Below, piece by piece: positions 22,894 to 37,100 of a stretch of DNA of 64,000 nucleotides; within the stretch, counting starts at the first letter, position 1, and every line of letters starts with the position of its first letter. The notes under the pieces are model-generated. The model ran no database searches. It saw nothing but the letters and a program-made list of their open reading frames with translations, and had not been told where the DNA came from. Origin of the DNA: Dermatemys mawii (taxonomy: Eukaryota > Chordata > Testudines > Dermatemydidae); contig ML677366.1 in the NCBI GenBank assembly GCA_007922305.1, positions 16,902,338 through 16,966,337 of the forward strand, in the 5' to 3' direction. The position numbers and the translations under genes are program-made.

Positions 22894-24885
22894 GTTATTG
22901 TTAGTGAAATGTGCATTTGAGAACACAGGCATCTGAAGTCTTCCATTTATCCACATCTGAGAATGAGGCAGTCGTTCATTCTCCATTCCCATTCAGTCTT
23001 AAGCTCTCTGCTAAAACTTACAATGTCAAAAGCTCCAATTGTTAGTTTTCTGATATAAGCATCTGACTACTTGAAAATGGGTTGAGACCATCAACTAATT
23101 TCACATAGGCCATGAAACAGCCAGATGTGATAATTGCCATAGAACTCTTTATATCACATAGAAAATACTTTATTGTTATGACTGTTGATAACCAAGAAAA
23201 GTTAGGCTTTTAAATGACTTTAGTCAATTTTGATAGTAGCCATTCTTAAATTATGGCTTCAAGTTTGAAGAGATGAGATAAGTAACAAACCTTCTTCCTG
23301 ATGTCAGGCCTTTAGGTGTTAAGGTATGTTCTTAACTATATTAAAGATGAATTTCTTCAGATGACTGTAAGATTATAAAATCAGCAGGTAAAAGCAAGAA
23401 TGTAAAATTACCTCTAAATGATAATACTTAGCCCAGAGTAATTTAGGAGATTTGTTTATTTCTTTATACAGGGCTAATTGTTTTTTTCTTCTGGATACTT
23501 ATTGATTTTTACACCCAGACTAGTGTAAGGGCAAGCTTTTAGATTGGCCCCTTCTGTGGTTAAAAAGCCAACTCAAGTTCTCCAAACCCTTGCTCTTTCT
23601 TTATTCAAGAAAAGTTTGCTTTTATTAGGCATATTGATCCGTATTTTCTCTTTCCATCAAAATTGAACAGTCTGATTCGGTTCAGAATAAAACAAATCAT
23701 ATTTACTGTAATATACTAATACCGGATAAGGTGAACATGTGCAAACGCCCAGCTGTTGTACTGATGCTGTCTGGAGGAATCTCCCATATAAGAAACATAA
23801 AAGCAATTATGTCTAAGCTAGTTATTAATACCTAGAGAGATGTGGCAAAGATGTTGCAAATTTATGGATTATTTCAGCTTGCCTTTTTTTTGGCATGAGC
23901 TGTCTCTGCTACCTGTGTATTGCCAGTCACCTTTCTTGGGTAATGTCTGTGTGCAGAGGTAAGTCATAAATCAATTATCCTTTAAAGATTATGACTACAT
24001 AAAAGGTTAATTTCTTTCTGATATACTTATTTGCATTACATTAAAATGAATCTTTGCAGGATAAAGTAGTTTTTCTCCTCCTAAATTTCAGAATTCCTTT
24101 CTCTCTCCTCCTGTTGTGCCATGGAGACATCAGATTGCTCCCATTCCCAATTATTTTCCTAGAATTATATTTTAATAACTTCGCCATCATTTTTTGAGGG
24201 ATTTATTTATATTCATCCAAAAATTCAAAAAAATCTGCCTGGCATTGCTAACACACAAGACTAGTAACAGGACTCTGAGGCAACTAACATTTAAATGGTA
24301 ATATCCTAAACTTCTATGGTAGTGTACCTCCTTTTCTGGCTGAGTATTAATTTGTCTGGTATTGCCCTGAGCTTTTAACAAATCTGGTATTACAGATACA
24401 AAATGTAAAAGTATGATAGCTTCCTGTAGTACACGACAACTTGTTTTTTAAAATTAAGAAAAAGCTTTTTATATAATTCTTAATACCAAATTACTATTTT
24501 ATTTAACAGGTTACATTTAACACTATGAAAAAAATATAAATAAGTGTTAAAAAAAAAAAAATAGCAGCGACACAATTTTGTCAATTCTTTCCAGTTCTAT
24601 AATTGACAGATTAGGAGTTACAGTTCTGGTTCATAAATCAAAATATGCCCAATGATTCAGTTAAGTTCAAAACTGTGCTTTTTCATTTAATTAAGTTTTC
24701 TTTATTACATAATTTCCAGAGGGTTCTATTACTAACAAACCCTTAATTTGAAGTTGAGCAAATCTTTATGCTAAGCTAACTAATCATACAGACTTATTGC
24801 ATTTAACTCCTTATGCGCCATGTTAAAAATCACTTGAAGATATTAACAGAATGTGTTCAATAATATCCTGTCCTTCCATTTTCAG

Positions 24886-25061
24886 AAAAACATCAATATT
24901 AGAGACCTTTAAAGAGCCATACTATCCTTGAAGGGACATAAGTAATCGTACATTAACATGCCTGCTGTGGCTTCTGTACCTAAGGAACTATACCTGTGTA
25001 CGTCACTGAAAGATCTTAACAAGAAGACAGAAATAAAAGCAGAGAAGACCAGTACAAAAAA
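24886..25061 (+). CDS. USP8: USP8 exon 2: start codon and N-terminus
   Basis: The acceptor is CCATTTTCAG|AAAAAC and the donor AAA|GTATGT. Coding begins at ATG 24958 with [20 protein letters not shown], almost identical to mammalian USP8. The first 72 bases are 5' UTR. The exon ends in phase 2 after codon 34. Confidence 0.95.
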
Positions 25062-28000
25062 GTATGTGAATTTCCTTGTTTAATTGGCTTTGTATTAATT
25101 GTTCAAATTCCCCAGCTAAGTATCAAGTGATGCAGTGTTTAGTACTCTTATATACCAACGATGATAATGCAAACCAATTCCAGTGCTGCACATCTGGCCA
25201 AATTCTGGCTCAGGTAATTGTGCTGTGTACATTAATTCCCTCTTCGGTTTCAATTCAATAGTGCAGCCTCCCTCAGTCCTGTGTAATGTTACTGTGGATT
25301 GTCAAATTAAATATGGAGGGATCATCCAAGAGATGATATTTCAACAGTGAAGTGACTATGACATCTGTGAAAGCTTTTAAAGTGCATTAGAAGTCTTCGA
25401 GACAATAAGCTATATAAATGCAAGTTATTAACATCATTGAAAAATTCAGCCATCACATGGGAATAGAAACAGCCTAAATTTGGAATTTGTAGACTGAATC
25501 TTCATACACTTCGTTGTATGTTTTCATGGGACTGGTGCTTTAAAAGAACCAGTCCACTCTGCATTCAAGAGAGAACTGTTCTGAACAGTCCCACGGTAGA
25601 TGGGTTCTTGTTTGAAATGTTTTAAACTGCCATTTTATTTATTACTGAATAATTTCAGTACTGTAATTAGCAAGCTAACAAACAATAGCAAAGAGAAATA
25701 TAATTCAGGGGGAAAAATGTAACTGAGATTTATTTTAATTATAAAGCTTGGATTGTGATGCCAAAGGGATATTTAAACTACATGGGCACAGAATGTGAAA
25801 ATTTAAGTCAAGAGTTCATTACAAAACTAACTGTTCTTTTGAAAGGTAGGTTAACAATTGTGGTTTTAATTGACCCGTTTCCTCCAATTTCAAGTTATGT
25901 GCAGAGTGCCCTTAAGATCTTCAAGGCAGCGGAGGAATGCAGGTTGGACAGAGATGAAGAAAAGGCCTACGTCCTATATATGAAATACGTGACTGTATAC
26001 AATCTTATTAAAAAAAGACCTGATTTCAAGCAACAACAGGTATATATCTTTGACTGCGTTTTTTATGTTGGTAGAAGTAACAGAAGTACTTGGAATCAGT
26101 GGTCGTTATAGCTGAAGATTTTAGGTGTAATTGAAAGAATTACATGGGTGTGCATTACCGAAATAGTAATTTCAGTAAAGGAATTATATTTATTAAGCTT
26201 TTGTAGCTTGTATTGAAAAGTGAGGCAATTATTGTAAGTCTCCTTTAGTACTTTCCAGTACAGTACACTTCGCTAATTACATAGGCATATAATCTACTGG
26301 ACATCTAAATAGTATGAATCCTGTTGCTATCTTTCCTGTTAAAGTGCTTTTCTGGTACAAAACTAAATTGATTATTATTTATTCCGTTCAGATAAGCTTA
26401 GTTAACCTTAGTCTCTCTTGTGACTAGAGCTTAACAACATTATTAAAATTAAATATTAACATACTTATGAATATTTGCCTTGTTTAAATATAGTGTGGTA
26501 TTTTTCTTAAAATAGTGAAGAAAAGAACATCTCAATTTATTTACAGAGTAACTATGGCAATAATATAAAATTACTTTTAGTTTTAGAGTAATGATTAACT
26601 ACTGAAGGGAAAAATAGTGTGCTATAAACTAGGTGCTAAATGTTGTTCTTGGTATTGCCTGCAGAAGTATTCTATCCTGTATGCACATTGGACAGTATTA
26701 ATTGTATGCTGAGGTGGTTCTTGTTTTTAGGATTACTTTCATTCTATACTGGGACCTACAAACATAAAAAAAGCTATTGAAGAAGCTGAAAGACTCTCAG
26801 ACAGTCTGAAGTTGAGGTATGCTCAACATTTTTTATAAAGCAATATGTAAATATTGCTGAATAATTGAAATTTGCGCATCTGCTGCTTTAGTTTTGCCTT
26901 TTGTTTAGACATTGTTTGCAGTAGTTGCTGATACCTGTATTCCAGAAAGATTAAACTTTCTGACAGCCTTTTATTCAAACTGGATTTCATTTGCCATCAT
27001 TCAAACCAGTCACTTCAAACCTATGTGCTTAGATCTACGTACAGTTTCTCTCTAACTTTTAATAAACAGAACTTAATACCATTAATCTATACACAAATCA
27101 GAGCCTCCAATGAGAACCTCTAGATAATTGCTGTTAGTTACTCTACTATTAAAAGTCCTTCCCTAGTATTCTTTCCTGTCACGTGAACATATTAATGCCA
27201 GGTGTATGCCACGAGCACTTTGCCAGTATAGGTATATCAGTATAGGTATACCAGCACTGGGAAAGTGCTGCTACTTTGGATGCAGTTTTTACCACCAAAA
27301 CTGCACTTTTGCTCAAAGGCAGTGTTTTTGAAAGATTCTTTTTTGGTAGCTTATGGATTGTCTCAAAGGAACAAAGTTTGTGGGTTGATACAATGACTAC
27401 TTGTTTCAACTGTATTGTGCAAATATGAACTTGCGCGATTAAAATAAGTATTGGCATGTTTAAAGATAATTTACAAAGAAAAAAGTGGCTCCTGTACAGT
27501 CACAGATGCCACTTTATAATAAGTATATGAACCAATTTACTTTACTATTTTTCTGGCATATTTTTTTCCTGGGGAGTAATTAGTTACCAAATTTAAAACT
27601 CTGGGAGGTTCAGATAGTAAAACACCATTTGCCTTGAAGTAAGAGAATCCCAGTATGGATAATCCAATTTGCATATCGTAGAAGCAGTAGAAAAAATTGA
27701 CTTAATTCCTTTTGTAAGAATTGTTTTCATATTTTTAAGTGATGGCTAGACATTCAGTATTGCTGAGATTCAATAAAGCACTTAAACACATGCTTAAGTT
27801 TCCTTTGAAGTTAAAGGGACTGAAGCACGTGCTTATGTGCTGTCTCAAATACGGGTGCTTCCTGAATCAGTGCTTGTGTCACTAACTAGAAAGTTACATA
27901 GAAATGTCAGATTCCAAACTTGCAGACTCATTCTTGTAGAATGTCCATTACATTATAGTGAACCAGGAAGTGACAGGTATTCCTTGCATCAGTGATGTTA

Positions 28001-31000
28001 TTTACTAATTGACTTGACTTGGGACAGTCCAGTGGTTGAATTGATGACTTTCAAGTATTCATTAATGAGATGTTAGCTAATTAGGTAAATGGTCATTCAT
28101 AGGAGTCCTTGTTTATAATACTAGAGCTATCTTTACAATGAGAGGCAAAAAACGTTCATATTAAAAAAAAAATAGGTTAGGCCAAATGTCTTTAAAAAAA
28201 CAGACACTTAAGTAACAGACCTGATTCTCCCCCCTCCCCCGCCCCAGAAGTCCTGAGTACCCAGTAACTCTTACTGACCTTATTGGAACTCCAGTGTTTG
28301 AATTCTTTAACAATGGCTGCTGGGTGATCAAAACTGTCAGGGGAAAAAAAATCAGTTCACTACGTTAGGTACCTGATGCACATAAGTAGCTGTGATTTTC
28401 TAATGCAGTCAGTCTTAAAAATATACTAAATAAAGACTAGGCTGAAGACTTCTCTGGCTGAGAAAATACAGATAACTATATGCTCAGTTATTCTTACAGT
28501 AATTAGCTATTAGTGATACTTACTAGATTCTCACTAGTTACTTTTTAGATGCCAGTCTAGATTTTCTTAGCAAAAACGTGCACAAGGAGAATGACTAATA
28601 CATTCTGGTGTCAACATTACTTAAATCTTAGAAGTACTTTGTACAAATGCAGGTTAGTTATGAAATGCAAAAAGTACAGAGAGGAATAATGTCAAGCAGC
28701 TACTGAGGAAAATAGGAAGAATTTGTGAAGTCAAGAATAGGTGTTGTGAGACCTCAACATTTAAAATGTTTTGGGGGAAAAAAGTACATAAAGCTACTGA
28801 TGCCCAAGTTAAAAACATTTTTAAAACTGGACTTTTTCCTGCTAGATATGAGGAAGCTGAAGTTCGAAAAAAACTTGAAGAAAGAGAGAGACAAGAAGAG
28901 CAACAGAAAAAGCAAGAAGTAAAAGATGATGGAAAGGCTTTAGCCAAAAACTCTTCAGAAAATGCAGTAGATTCCAAAGGAAAAAACCAAAGGGTAATGG
29001 AGGGGAATGTTTACAGACATGCTAGTAAATCTGTAAATGCATGATGTTTAAATGAACACTTCATTAAATCAACTGTTAATATGGGGTCCACTTATTTTAT
29101 TGAAGAAACTGAATTAATTACTAGATTGTTTGTTTACCTTGTAGAAAGTTAAATATTACCATTTTGTTTACTTCTACCATTTTTGGTAAAAGGCTTTATA
29201 TTTTTATGGCATCATATGAACATTTTGAAAGATATGAATTTGTATTCAATATAATTTTTGTCATAGACTTTTGTGGACCTATTTAATACCTGCAGAACCC
29301 CACAGTATTCTTAAAGCTCAATAGAATAATAGACTTCAATTCTTCTTCAAAGCTCAGGTTTTTTTCCTTAAATTAAAAATTCCTATTCATTAGTGTATAA
29401 CACTTGTGCCTTCATGTTCTTTGAGGTTTAGTGGTAACAAAATTGAGCAAGTTCAAGTGAAAGCTGTCTTCTGTCCTTTAAGTCCTCTTAAAGGCAGGCT
29501 ACTGGCTTTCCACCTGGCCGATGATGACACCATCAAATGGCTGAGCACATTGCACATGTGCAGAAAGAGTGTCCTCTTATGTCTGGACAAATACATAAGT
29601 GGACATTGTTTTTGCTGCTCTGTCTAGATATTACAAGCTTTCATGATGAATTCCTTTGCTTTATCACTGTATGTCAGATTGTTATTTAAACACAGTGAAT
29701 GGAATTGTATTCCTAGCTTTGTGCATGAAAATGATCATCCTCCATGTTACGGATCTTATGCTTCTTGTTTGAGAGGGTGCTGGCAATCTATAGACAAATT
29801 TCACTTGGGCCAGGAATCTGTGATTGGAGTGGGCAAAAGTAGTGTTCCAGGGAGTTGTGCATGATTTCTCTCCCCTGCCTTCCTCTCCCAAAAATCACCC
29901 AGCAGCAACTTCACCTAACAAGCACTGCAGTCCTAGGCCGTGTTACATCTTCCACAGCTCCTCTCTGTTATGGACAACTGCCCTCCCATCTTCTTTCTTG
30001 GGACTTTAGGACATCTGACAGCAGATCTTTGTAGACATTTGCCTCTAGTGGGTCCCTTCCTGTTGTATTGATGTTTTGCGAGTCAGGGTCACTTGCTGAA
30101 CTTGTTATTTTATAGCAAAAAATAAAAACAGCAACTTCTAACACTTTTTTACAATACAGATCAATGGTGAGAAGAAGGCTTCAGTGGAAAGAAAAGATCA
30201 GTTTGACAGATTGAGTGGTAAGTGGTGCAATGTTTCACAGAAAAAAAAAGTCTTCATTGTTTACAGGAAAAAAGCTTTATACAATTCAGTTAAACAGTAA
30301 GAGTAACTAACCACTGGAACAACTTACATAGGGGCATGGTGGATTTTCCATTATTGGCCATTTTAAAATTGTGATTGGATATTTTTCTAAAACAAACAGT
30401 CTCCAGAAATTATTTCTGGGAAGTTTTAAAGCATGTTTTATGCAGAAGGTCAGACTGGACCAGAAGCTCTCAAACTAGGAGAATTTTTTGGGAGGAGGTG
30501 GCTGGGGCAGCATGAGAAACATTAGAGTGACAGCTACTGGCCAACTACTCACCTCTGAAGGCAGTGCTGCCACCACAAAAGAGAAGTAAGGGTGGCATGG
30601 TATGGTATGCCTTCATAGCTGGGTGGCCATATATGTACTTGTGTAGCAGAAGCACAGGAGGGAGGGACATAAACAAACACAGGCACAAAGAAACAGGGTG
30701 CGGTAATATAGGTTTGAGAACCCCTGGACTAGACAATCTCAGTGGTCCCTTCTGGCTTCCTTCACTTCCCCCCATTATGATTGCCTCTCTTTAAAATCAA
30801 AATTAGTGCACCATCTTAATTTAGCATTGTATTTGTTAATTATGACCCTTCGGTACATCAGTTGAGCCTCCCTAGTCTGCTTTTTTGTTAAAATTACATT
30901 TGACATTGAGGTTTTTTAATGACTTCTTTGCTCACTTCCCTATGACTTTCATAAAAGTTGTCCTCAGTTTGTGTGTCATCAGGTGATTTGGTAGTGGTTG

Positions 31001-31155
31001 CTTTTAGGAATTACTGAATTTTGATCATTATACAATAATTCACAATGTAGTTATTTCAAATGTAAACTAAATTAAGTGTAAACTTGGCATGGTCAAACAG
31101 GACAAAAAAACCCCAATCACCAGCTACAAGTGGTGTGAAATATTCAAGGCATGTC

Positions 31156-31193
<38 letters not shown>

Positions 31194-34100
31194 TTAAATA
31201 AAGGATGCTTTTCCCAGGCTCCATTTCTACACTGTACAAATGTGAAATTCTTTTCTTGAATTCTCCTAAAACCTATATACCAGTGCAGAATAATGTGACA
31301 ATATTGATCATTTTAAGCTGATGGGTTTTAAATATTGTATAAAATCAAAGAACAGCTACTGAGTGTTACAGCTCTTGGCTTCCACTGCAGAGATTTATGT
31401 TAGATGTCCCACCTTCACGATTTTGTGGGCAGAATTTCACATGGGAGGTGGGCCTCAATGTTCAAATTCATTTTTTTTCCTGAAACTATATTATTCCATG
31501 GTCTTATTTATTTGCAAACAAGAGTCTTGACCTCTCCCGTGAGATGTGATTTCTGTTTCTCTTTGTAATATATATATTTGCATATAATAGCTTCTGTATT
31601 TCAAGGAGCAATCACTGCTGAGAAGCTGTTTCCAATGATGATGGACAAAAACATTGAATTGCTCATAATGGATGCTCGAAGCTTGAAAGATTATCAGGAA
31701 TCCTGTATTCCAAATTCCATCAGTGTTCCAGAAGAGGCTATCAGTCCTGGGTATGGAATAACCTTTCTATGAGTATGCACTGATATTAATCAACTCTAAC
31801 CATTTGTTGGAAAAGAAATAAAATATTTCTTTGTTTTACTTAGTGTATTCCATTTTAGACTGACTGAAAACCATTTCCTTATACAAAGTGCAGTAAGCTT
31901 GTGCTTTCAGTTTCAGAAAGTAACTGGCATGAGTGAATGAATTAGTTGTGAACATTTGGCCAGTTTAAGCTTCTAGGTTCACAAATGTAAGAACAGATCT
32001 AGGTTAATTGTTTCTTTGATATATGTATTGCGTATAAGTGTACCTTAATCATCTGCATAGTCTAAAAAAATGTATATAGGCATTCTTGGACAAAAAGTGT
32101 TGTTTGTATTTCAACACATTTTCCTATATTCCAGAGTCACTGCTAGTTGGATTGAAGCTAAACTCCCAGATAGTTCTAAAGATCCATGGAAGAAGAGGGG
32201 ACATGTTGATTATGTTGTACTGCTTGACTGGTTTAGTTCTGCAAGAGACTTGCAGCTAGGAACAACTCTACAGAGCCTGAAAGATGCACTTTTTAAGGTA
32301 CGCAAGTTTGCCATTTTATATTTGTTTAACTTTGTTATCCTGGTTGATGAGAAGTGGTTTAAGTAGCTGTAATTCTAAAGTGCAGGAAAAACAGATAAAA
32401 CATTCTGGGTAAACACCTTAGCATTTCTTCCTATGGTTTTCAACGAGACTGCCTGATTTTGATATCTCAAACGTGTGTCTTATATTTTTCACTTGCTTCC
32501 TCTTTCTGACTGATACAGCATAGCTAACTGTGGGGAGGGTAAATGTTGTGAACCATCTCTTTAAAAATTCTTATCTGCCTGACCTACAGATCATTTGGGG
32601 AAGTGGCTATCCTTGTATTAGGACATGGATGGGCAAACTTTTTGACCTAAGGGCCACATCTGGGAATAGAATTTGTATGGCGGGCCATGAATGCTCACAA
32701 AATTGGGGTTGGGATGCAGGAGAGGGTGGGGTCTCTGGGATGGGGCCAGAAATGAGGAATTCAGAGTATGGGAGGGGGCTCCAGCTGGGGAGGTGGGCTC
32801 TGGGGATGAGGAGTTTGGGGTGTAGGAGGGTGCTCTGGGCTGGGACCAAGGGGTTCAGAGGGCAGGAGGGGGCTAAAGGATGGGGCAGGGGGTCAGGACA
32901 CAGGAAGAGGCTCAAGGGTGCAGACTCCAGGCAACACACCTCAAGCGGCCGCTAGAAACAGCCGCATGCTCTCCTTCTGGCTCCTATATGAAGGCACGAC
33001 CAGGCAGCTCTGCACACTACCCCGTCCACAGGCACTGTCCCCACAGCTCCCATTGGCTGAAAATCCTAGCCAATAGCAGCTGTGGGGGCAGCGCTTGGGG
33101 CAGCATGCAGAGCAGAGCCCCCTGGCTATCTGTATGGGTAGGAGCTAGAGGGGTGACATGCCGCTGCTTCCGGGAGCCACATGCAGTGGCCTCCAACCCT
33201 GCTACCTGGCTGGAGCACCAGAGCACCGAAGTGGGGCAAGCCCCAGACCCTGCTCCCGAGTGGGAGCTCAAGGGCCAGATTAAAACGGCTGGCGGGCCAG
33301 ATCAGGCCCCTGGGCCATAGTTTGTCTACTCGTGTATTAGTATCAAGGACATGCTCAGATAGTCTCTCTTCTGTGTTAACATATAATACATCATTCCTTG
33401 GACCTCTGGGAAGTGGCCCACTACCAACTGTCTAATGAGGCAATCCATGGCTGCTAGAGTGGAGGTAAATCTCTAGGCCAGAAGCCCCCAAGATTGGAGG
33501 ATTTGGGAGAAAGTGAGAAGCCCCCATCACTCTTGGCCAGCTTCTCTGGTTCTGTTTACTGGGGGAGTACACGTTAGATTGGCCTGTGTTTCAGCTACAG
33601 TAAGAGTTTAGAAATTGAACAGTGCTATATTAAAATTGTTCAATGGTGAAAGATAAAATTGATAGAATTTACGTACTACAATTTTAAGTGTTCCCCTCTC
33701 TGCTTTCTTGAAATAGCTTGAGATTGTAAAAGGACTCTTGTGCACACAACGCTTTCTATCATCTAAAGCGGCAAAGTTAGAAGGACTGAGAATTAGTGCC
33801 CGCAAAGCCTGTTTTCTATATGTATTGCTACACACGTTTTGTGAACACACAAAGCGTTCTGGTCATACTAGTGAGCTCAGGACAGAGTGGCAGTCTCAAG
33901 TCTGAAATTCTGGGGTTTTGTTTGTTGATGGCAGATTTTTAAAATGTTAAAGCTAATACACCTATTAACAGAACAAAGTTAATCCATGGGAACCATTAGC
34001 AAGCATATGGTTAGTATAAATGGCATACTGTCAGAATTTAAGGGTTGCTGCTAATAGTAGTATTTATATTATGGTGGTGCCTGAAGGCTTCTATTGGGAT

Positions 34101-37100
34101 TAGAGCCTCATTGGGCTGGGTGCTCTACAAACGTAGGAGAGAGAATCCTTTTCCTAAAGGGTTTGCAATCTAAAAAATAACAAATTGACTAACTGTCAAT
34201 CTGAACCAAAGCCTGTCTGCTAAAATGTAACAGCCAGGCATGTACATTTCTTCAGCATAATTTGAGTTGTCATATAAAAGCTTACTTTCAGAATGTCTCA
34301 TTTTAACTTTTTCCAGTGGGAAAGTAAAACTATACTACGGAGTGAGCCTTTAGTCTTGGAAGGAGGTTATGAGACCTGGCTTCTTTGCTATCCCCAACAC
34401 ACAACAAATGCCAAAGTAAATCCACCCCCGCGTGGCAAGAGTGAAGCACTGTCTGTCTCTTGTAAGTATAAGGAAGACATTTGAAATAAATTTTAAAAGA
34501 ATAAATAAGCAATCTAAGATTATATACAGTAATTTAAATATATTAAACTTAATAGCCTGCTCCTGCTCTTGCTTTTTTAAAAAAAAAAGCAAAAAAAATA
34601 ATGTATGTATGTAATTAGTATCCTAATCCTAATCTAAAGCATTATTTCTGGTTTTCAGTGGATTTTACCTATCCCTCTCTGGAAGAGCCAGCTCCTCCTC
34701 CACCACTTGTTGTCCACGTAAAGCCCACTCCAGTAGAAGTGACTGAGAATGATGAAATGGGAAATAATCAAGAGGGGAGGACAGGATCATATAGCACACC
34801 AACTCCAAGTGCACCAGTTGCTGTTACCCCTCAAACTGACAGTTCACCTGTAGTGCCAGTAACTGCAATAAATGTCCCACAGGTAAGATATGTTCTTTCT
34901 TGTTTAAGCTTTCATTTAAAAGAAAACTTCGATGTAGCTCTGCATTGTCCATGTTAATTATTTTTTATTAAAAAGAGACCTGGAAATGGGAAAAGTCTAG
35001 TTTTATTGTTTCCTCACAGCTTTCTGCATTTGATTGAACATTGTTGACTTAATACAATTAATTTCCCAATTACTCTGATTACACAACATGTGGTGAACTT
35101 TAGCATTTTGATTCATGTTAGGGCATGGCTTACCTCTTAGTTATCTCAAACCTCAGTTTCCCAGTCGTCATGCCTCTTGAGCCTTTCTTCCCAGGCTTTC
35201 GTGGTCTGTGTGCCTTGGTCTTCTAACTGAAGCAAGAATGTTCGCCATATGGACAACCAAAAATAAAGAGCACTGATTTACATTTCTCACTGCAGGGACT
35301 CCACAAGGTTCTTTGCTTTTCTAGGGCCACAGCCCTTTCTCCTGGTTCTCTACTTTCTCTTCATTTGGCAGGAGCTTAAAGCAGTCCTGTTTCCCCTTCA
35401 TCACAGGAGCGTTAGTTTCCTTCTCCTGGCAATGTAGTTGAGGCGTAAGGGGAAACTGGGTGTTCCCTCTAATTTAGCCTTCAGCCCAGGAACCCTAAAC
35501 CATGAAAAGACACTCACTTTTTCTTTTCCCTGGGCCACTTTCTATACTTTGCTCATAGCCTCAAGGGTCTTCCCTAGGCTGCCATGAAAAGACTCCTAGG
35601 GCACTCTGCTCTTCCCTTAGTCTCTCCTGGGTCTGAGCCACAGACAGCTCTTAAATACCTGCTTCCTCACCCAGTCACATGCTCTGTCACATGCTCTGTC
35701 AGTAGAAAGGGAAGAATATGCCCAAGCCAGAGCTGGGTCTTGACCCTCTTAAAGGTCCAGCTCACCTTGTGACAGTTTGAGAGCTAGTGTTGAGTTCTAA
35801 TAATAATCAGTTTTCTCTCTACTTACCTTCAAAGTGCAGTACAAACTGTTAATACTCACCTAATATCCTGGTTTTATTAATGGGTAAATTGAAACATGCA
35901 TGGTGTGTGATTTGCCTGAGGCCACTCAAGACTCTCAGTGTAGTTTTCAGCTCTAGTGCTGTTCCCCAACTACTAAACAACATTGCCTTCTGGTTTCTGG
36001 TGGAATATGCAGGTCAAGAAGAATCATGCAAAACAATTTAAAAATCGAATGAATGACCAAACAAAATGGGTGACACAACAGTCTGCTTGCTTCTATCAAG
36101 TTTGTGTTATCTGGCAGAAGTAGACCTTTTTAAGTTGTCTTTCAGTATTGTCTTTTCACATATCTTTCGTTAAACAATTTTTTTTTTAAATTGAAGAAAC
36201 ATTATTATTTTGATTTTTATTCAGATTTTCTACTGAAAGCTTAATTATTATAAATTTATAGCATAGCAGCCAAGATGCTAACAGTGAGGAGTACAAATCT
36301 AAGGTGGGTTCTCCACCCCCACAAATGTCTGCTTCAGCCCTCAAGGAATGTTAATAAAAACCAGGAGTAAGTAAACTGAAGTCTGCACAGAACTTTGATG
36401 GAACATCTTTCACTATCAGGTTCCATAAATGGAAGGTTTGAAAAGAAAGATGGCTAAAACAATGTGGTAGGCTTTACTTATACAAGTCGAAAGGCAGTTT
36501 AGTTAAAGAAGGTAGTGTTGCTAGAGGATCCTAGTGCCATGTGATATTAGGGGCTGTAACAAATGTTTCTAGTTAACATTTTATTCTCATTTTATACTTT
36601 GTTTTTATTATTCCAGATTGATCGTACTAAAAAGCCTTCAGCAAAATTTCTTGATGATAATAGTCCAAAATTTGAAGGTACAACTCTTGACAAACATCCT
36701 ATTCAGAATGGAAGAATCATTCCAGACCGTTCCACAAAGCCACCATTTGATACAAAGACCATGCTGACAGAAGAAGAGAAAAGCCGCATACATGCAGAAA
36801 CGGCTTCCCTGTTGGAGAAGAGCAAACGGGAAAAAGAACTGCGGGAAAGACAACAAGAGAAACAGAGAGAGAAGCTCAAATTGGAGAAGCAGGAACAGGA
36901 AGAAAAGGAGCACCAAGAAAAGCTACAGCAAGCAAAAGAAGAGAGAGAGAGGAGACTGCAGGAAGATCAGGCAATTAGGGAACAGAAGGAAAGGGAGGAA
37001 CAAGAGAGAGCACGCAAAGAAGTATTAGAAGCAAAAAGACAAAATACAACGGAACATGAAAACACGGCTGCAAAAAAACCTGAGCTTGATAAAGCATCTG

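Larger units (their letters stand above)
15346..24885 (+). other. USP8 intron 1: no additional coding exon recognised
   Basis: This 9.5 kb intron holds the exon 1 duplicate, the hAT elements, the gapped tandem repeat, the hAT transposase relic and CR1 scraps listed separately. Between 15.6 and 16.9 kb and between 20.2 and 24.8 kb (apart from 22.5-22.9 kb) the sequence is AT-rich, with no gene or RNA I can support. Confidence 0.6.

Noticed and set aside
25755..26111. Open frame of 118 codons starting at 25755 as a separate small gene
   Set aside because: It is USP8 exon 3 plus flanking intron read through in the same frame; the true exon is 25895-26039.
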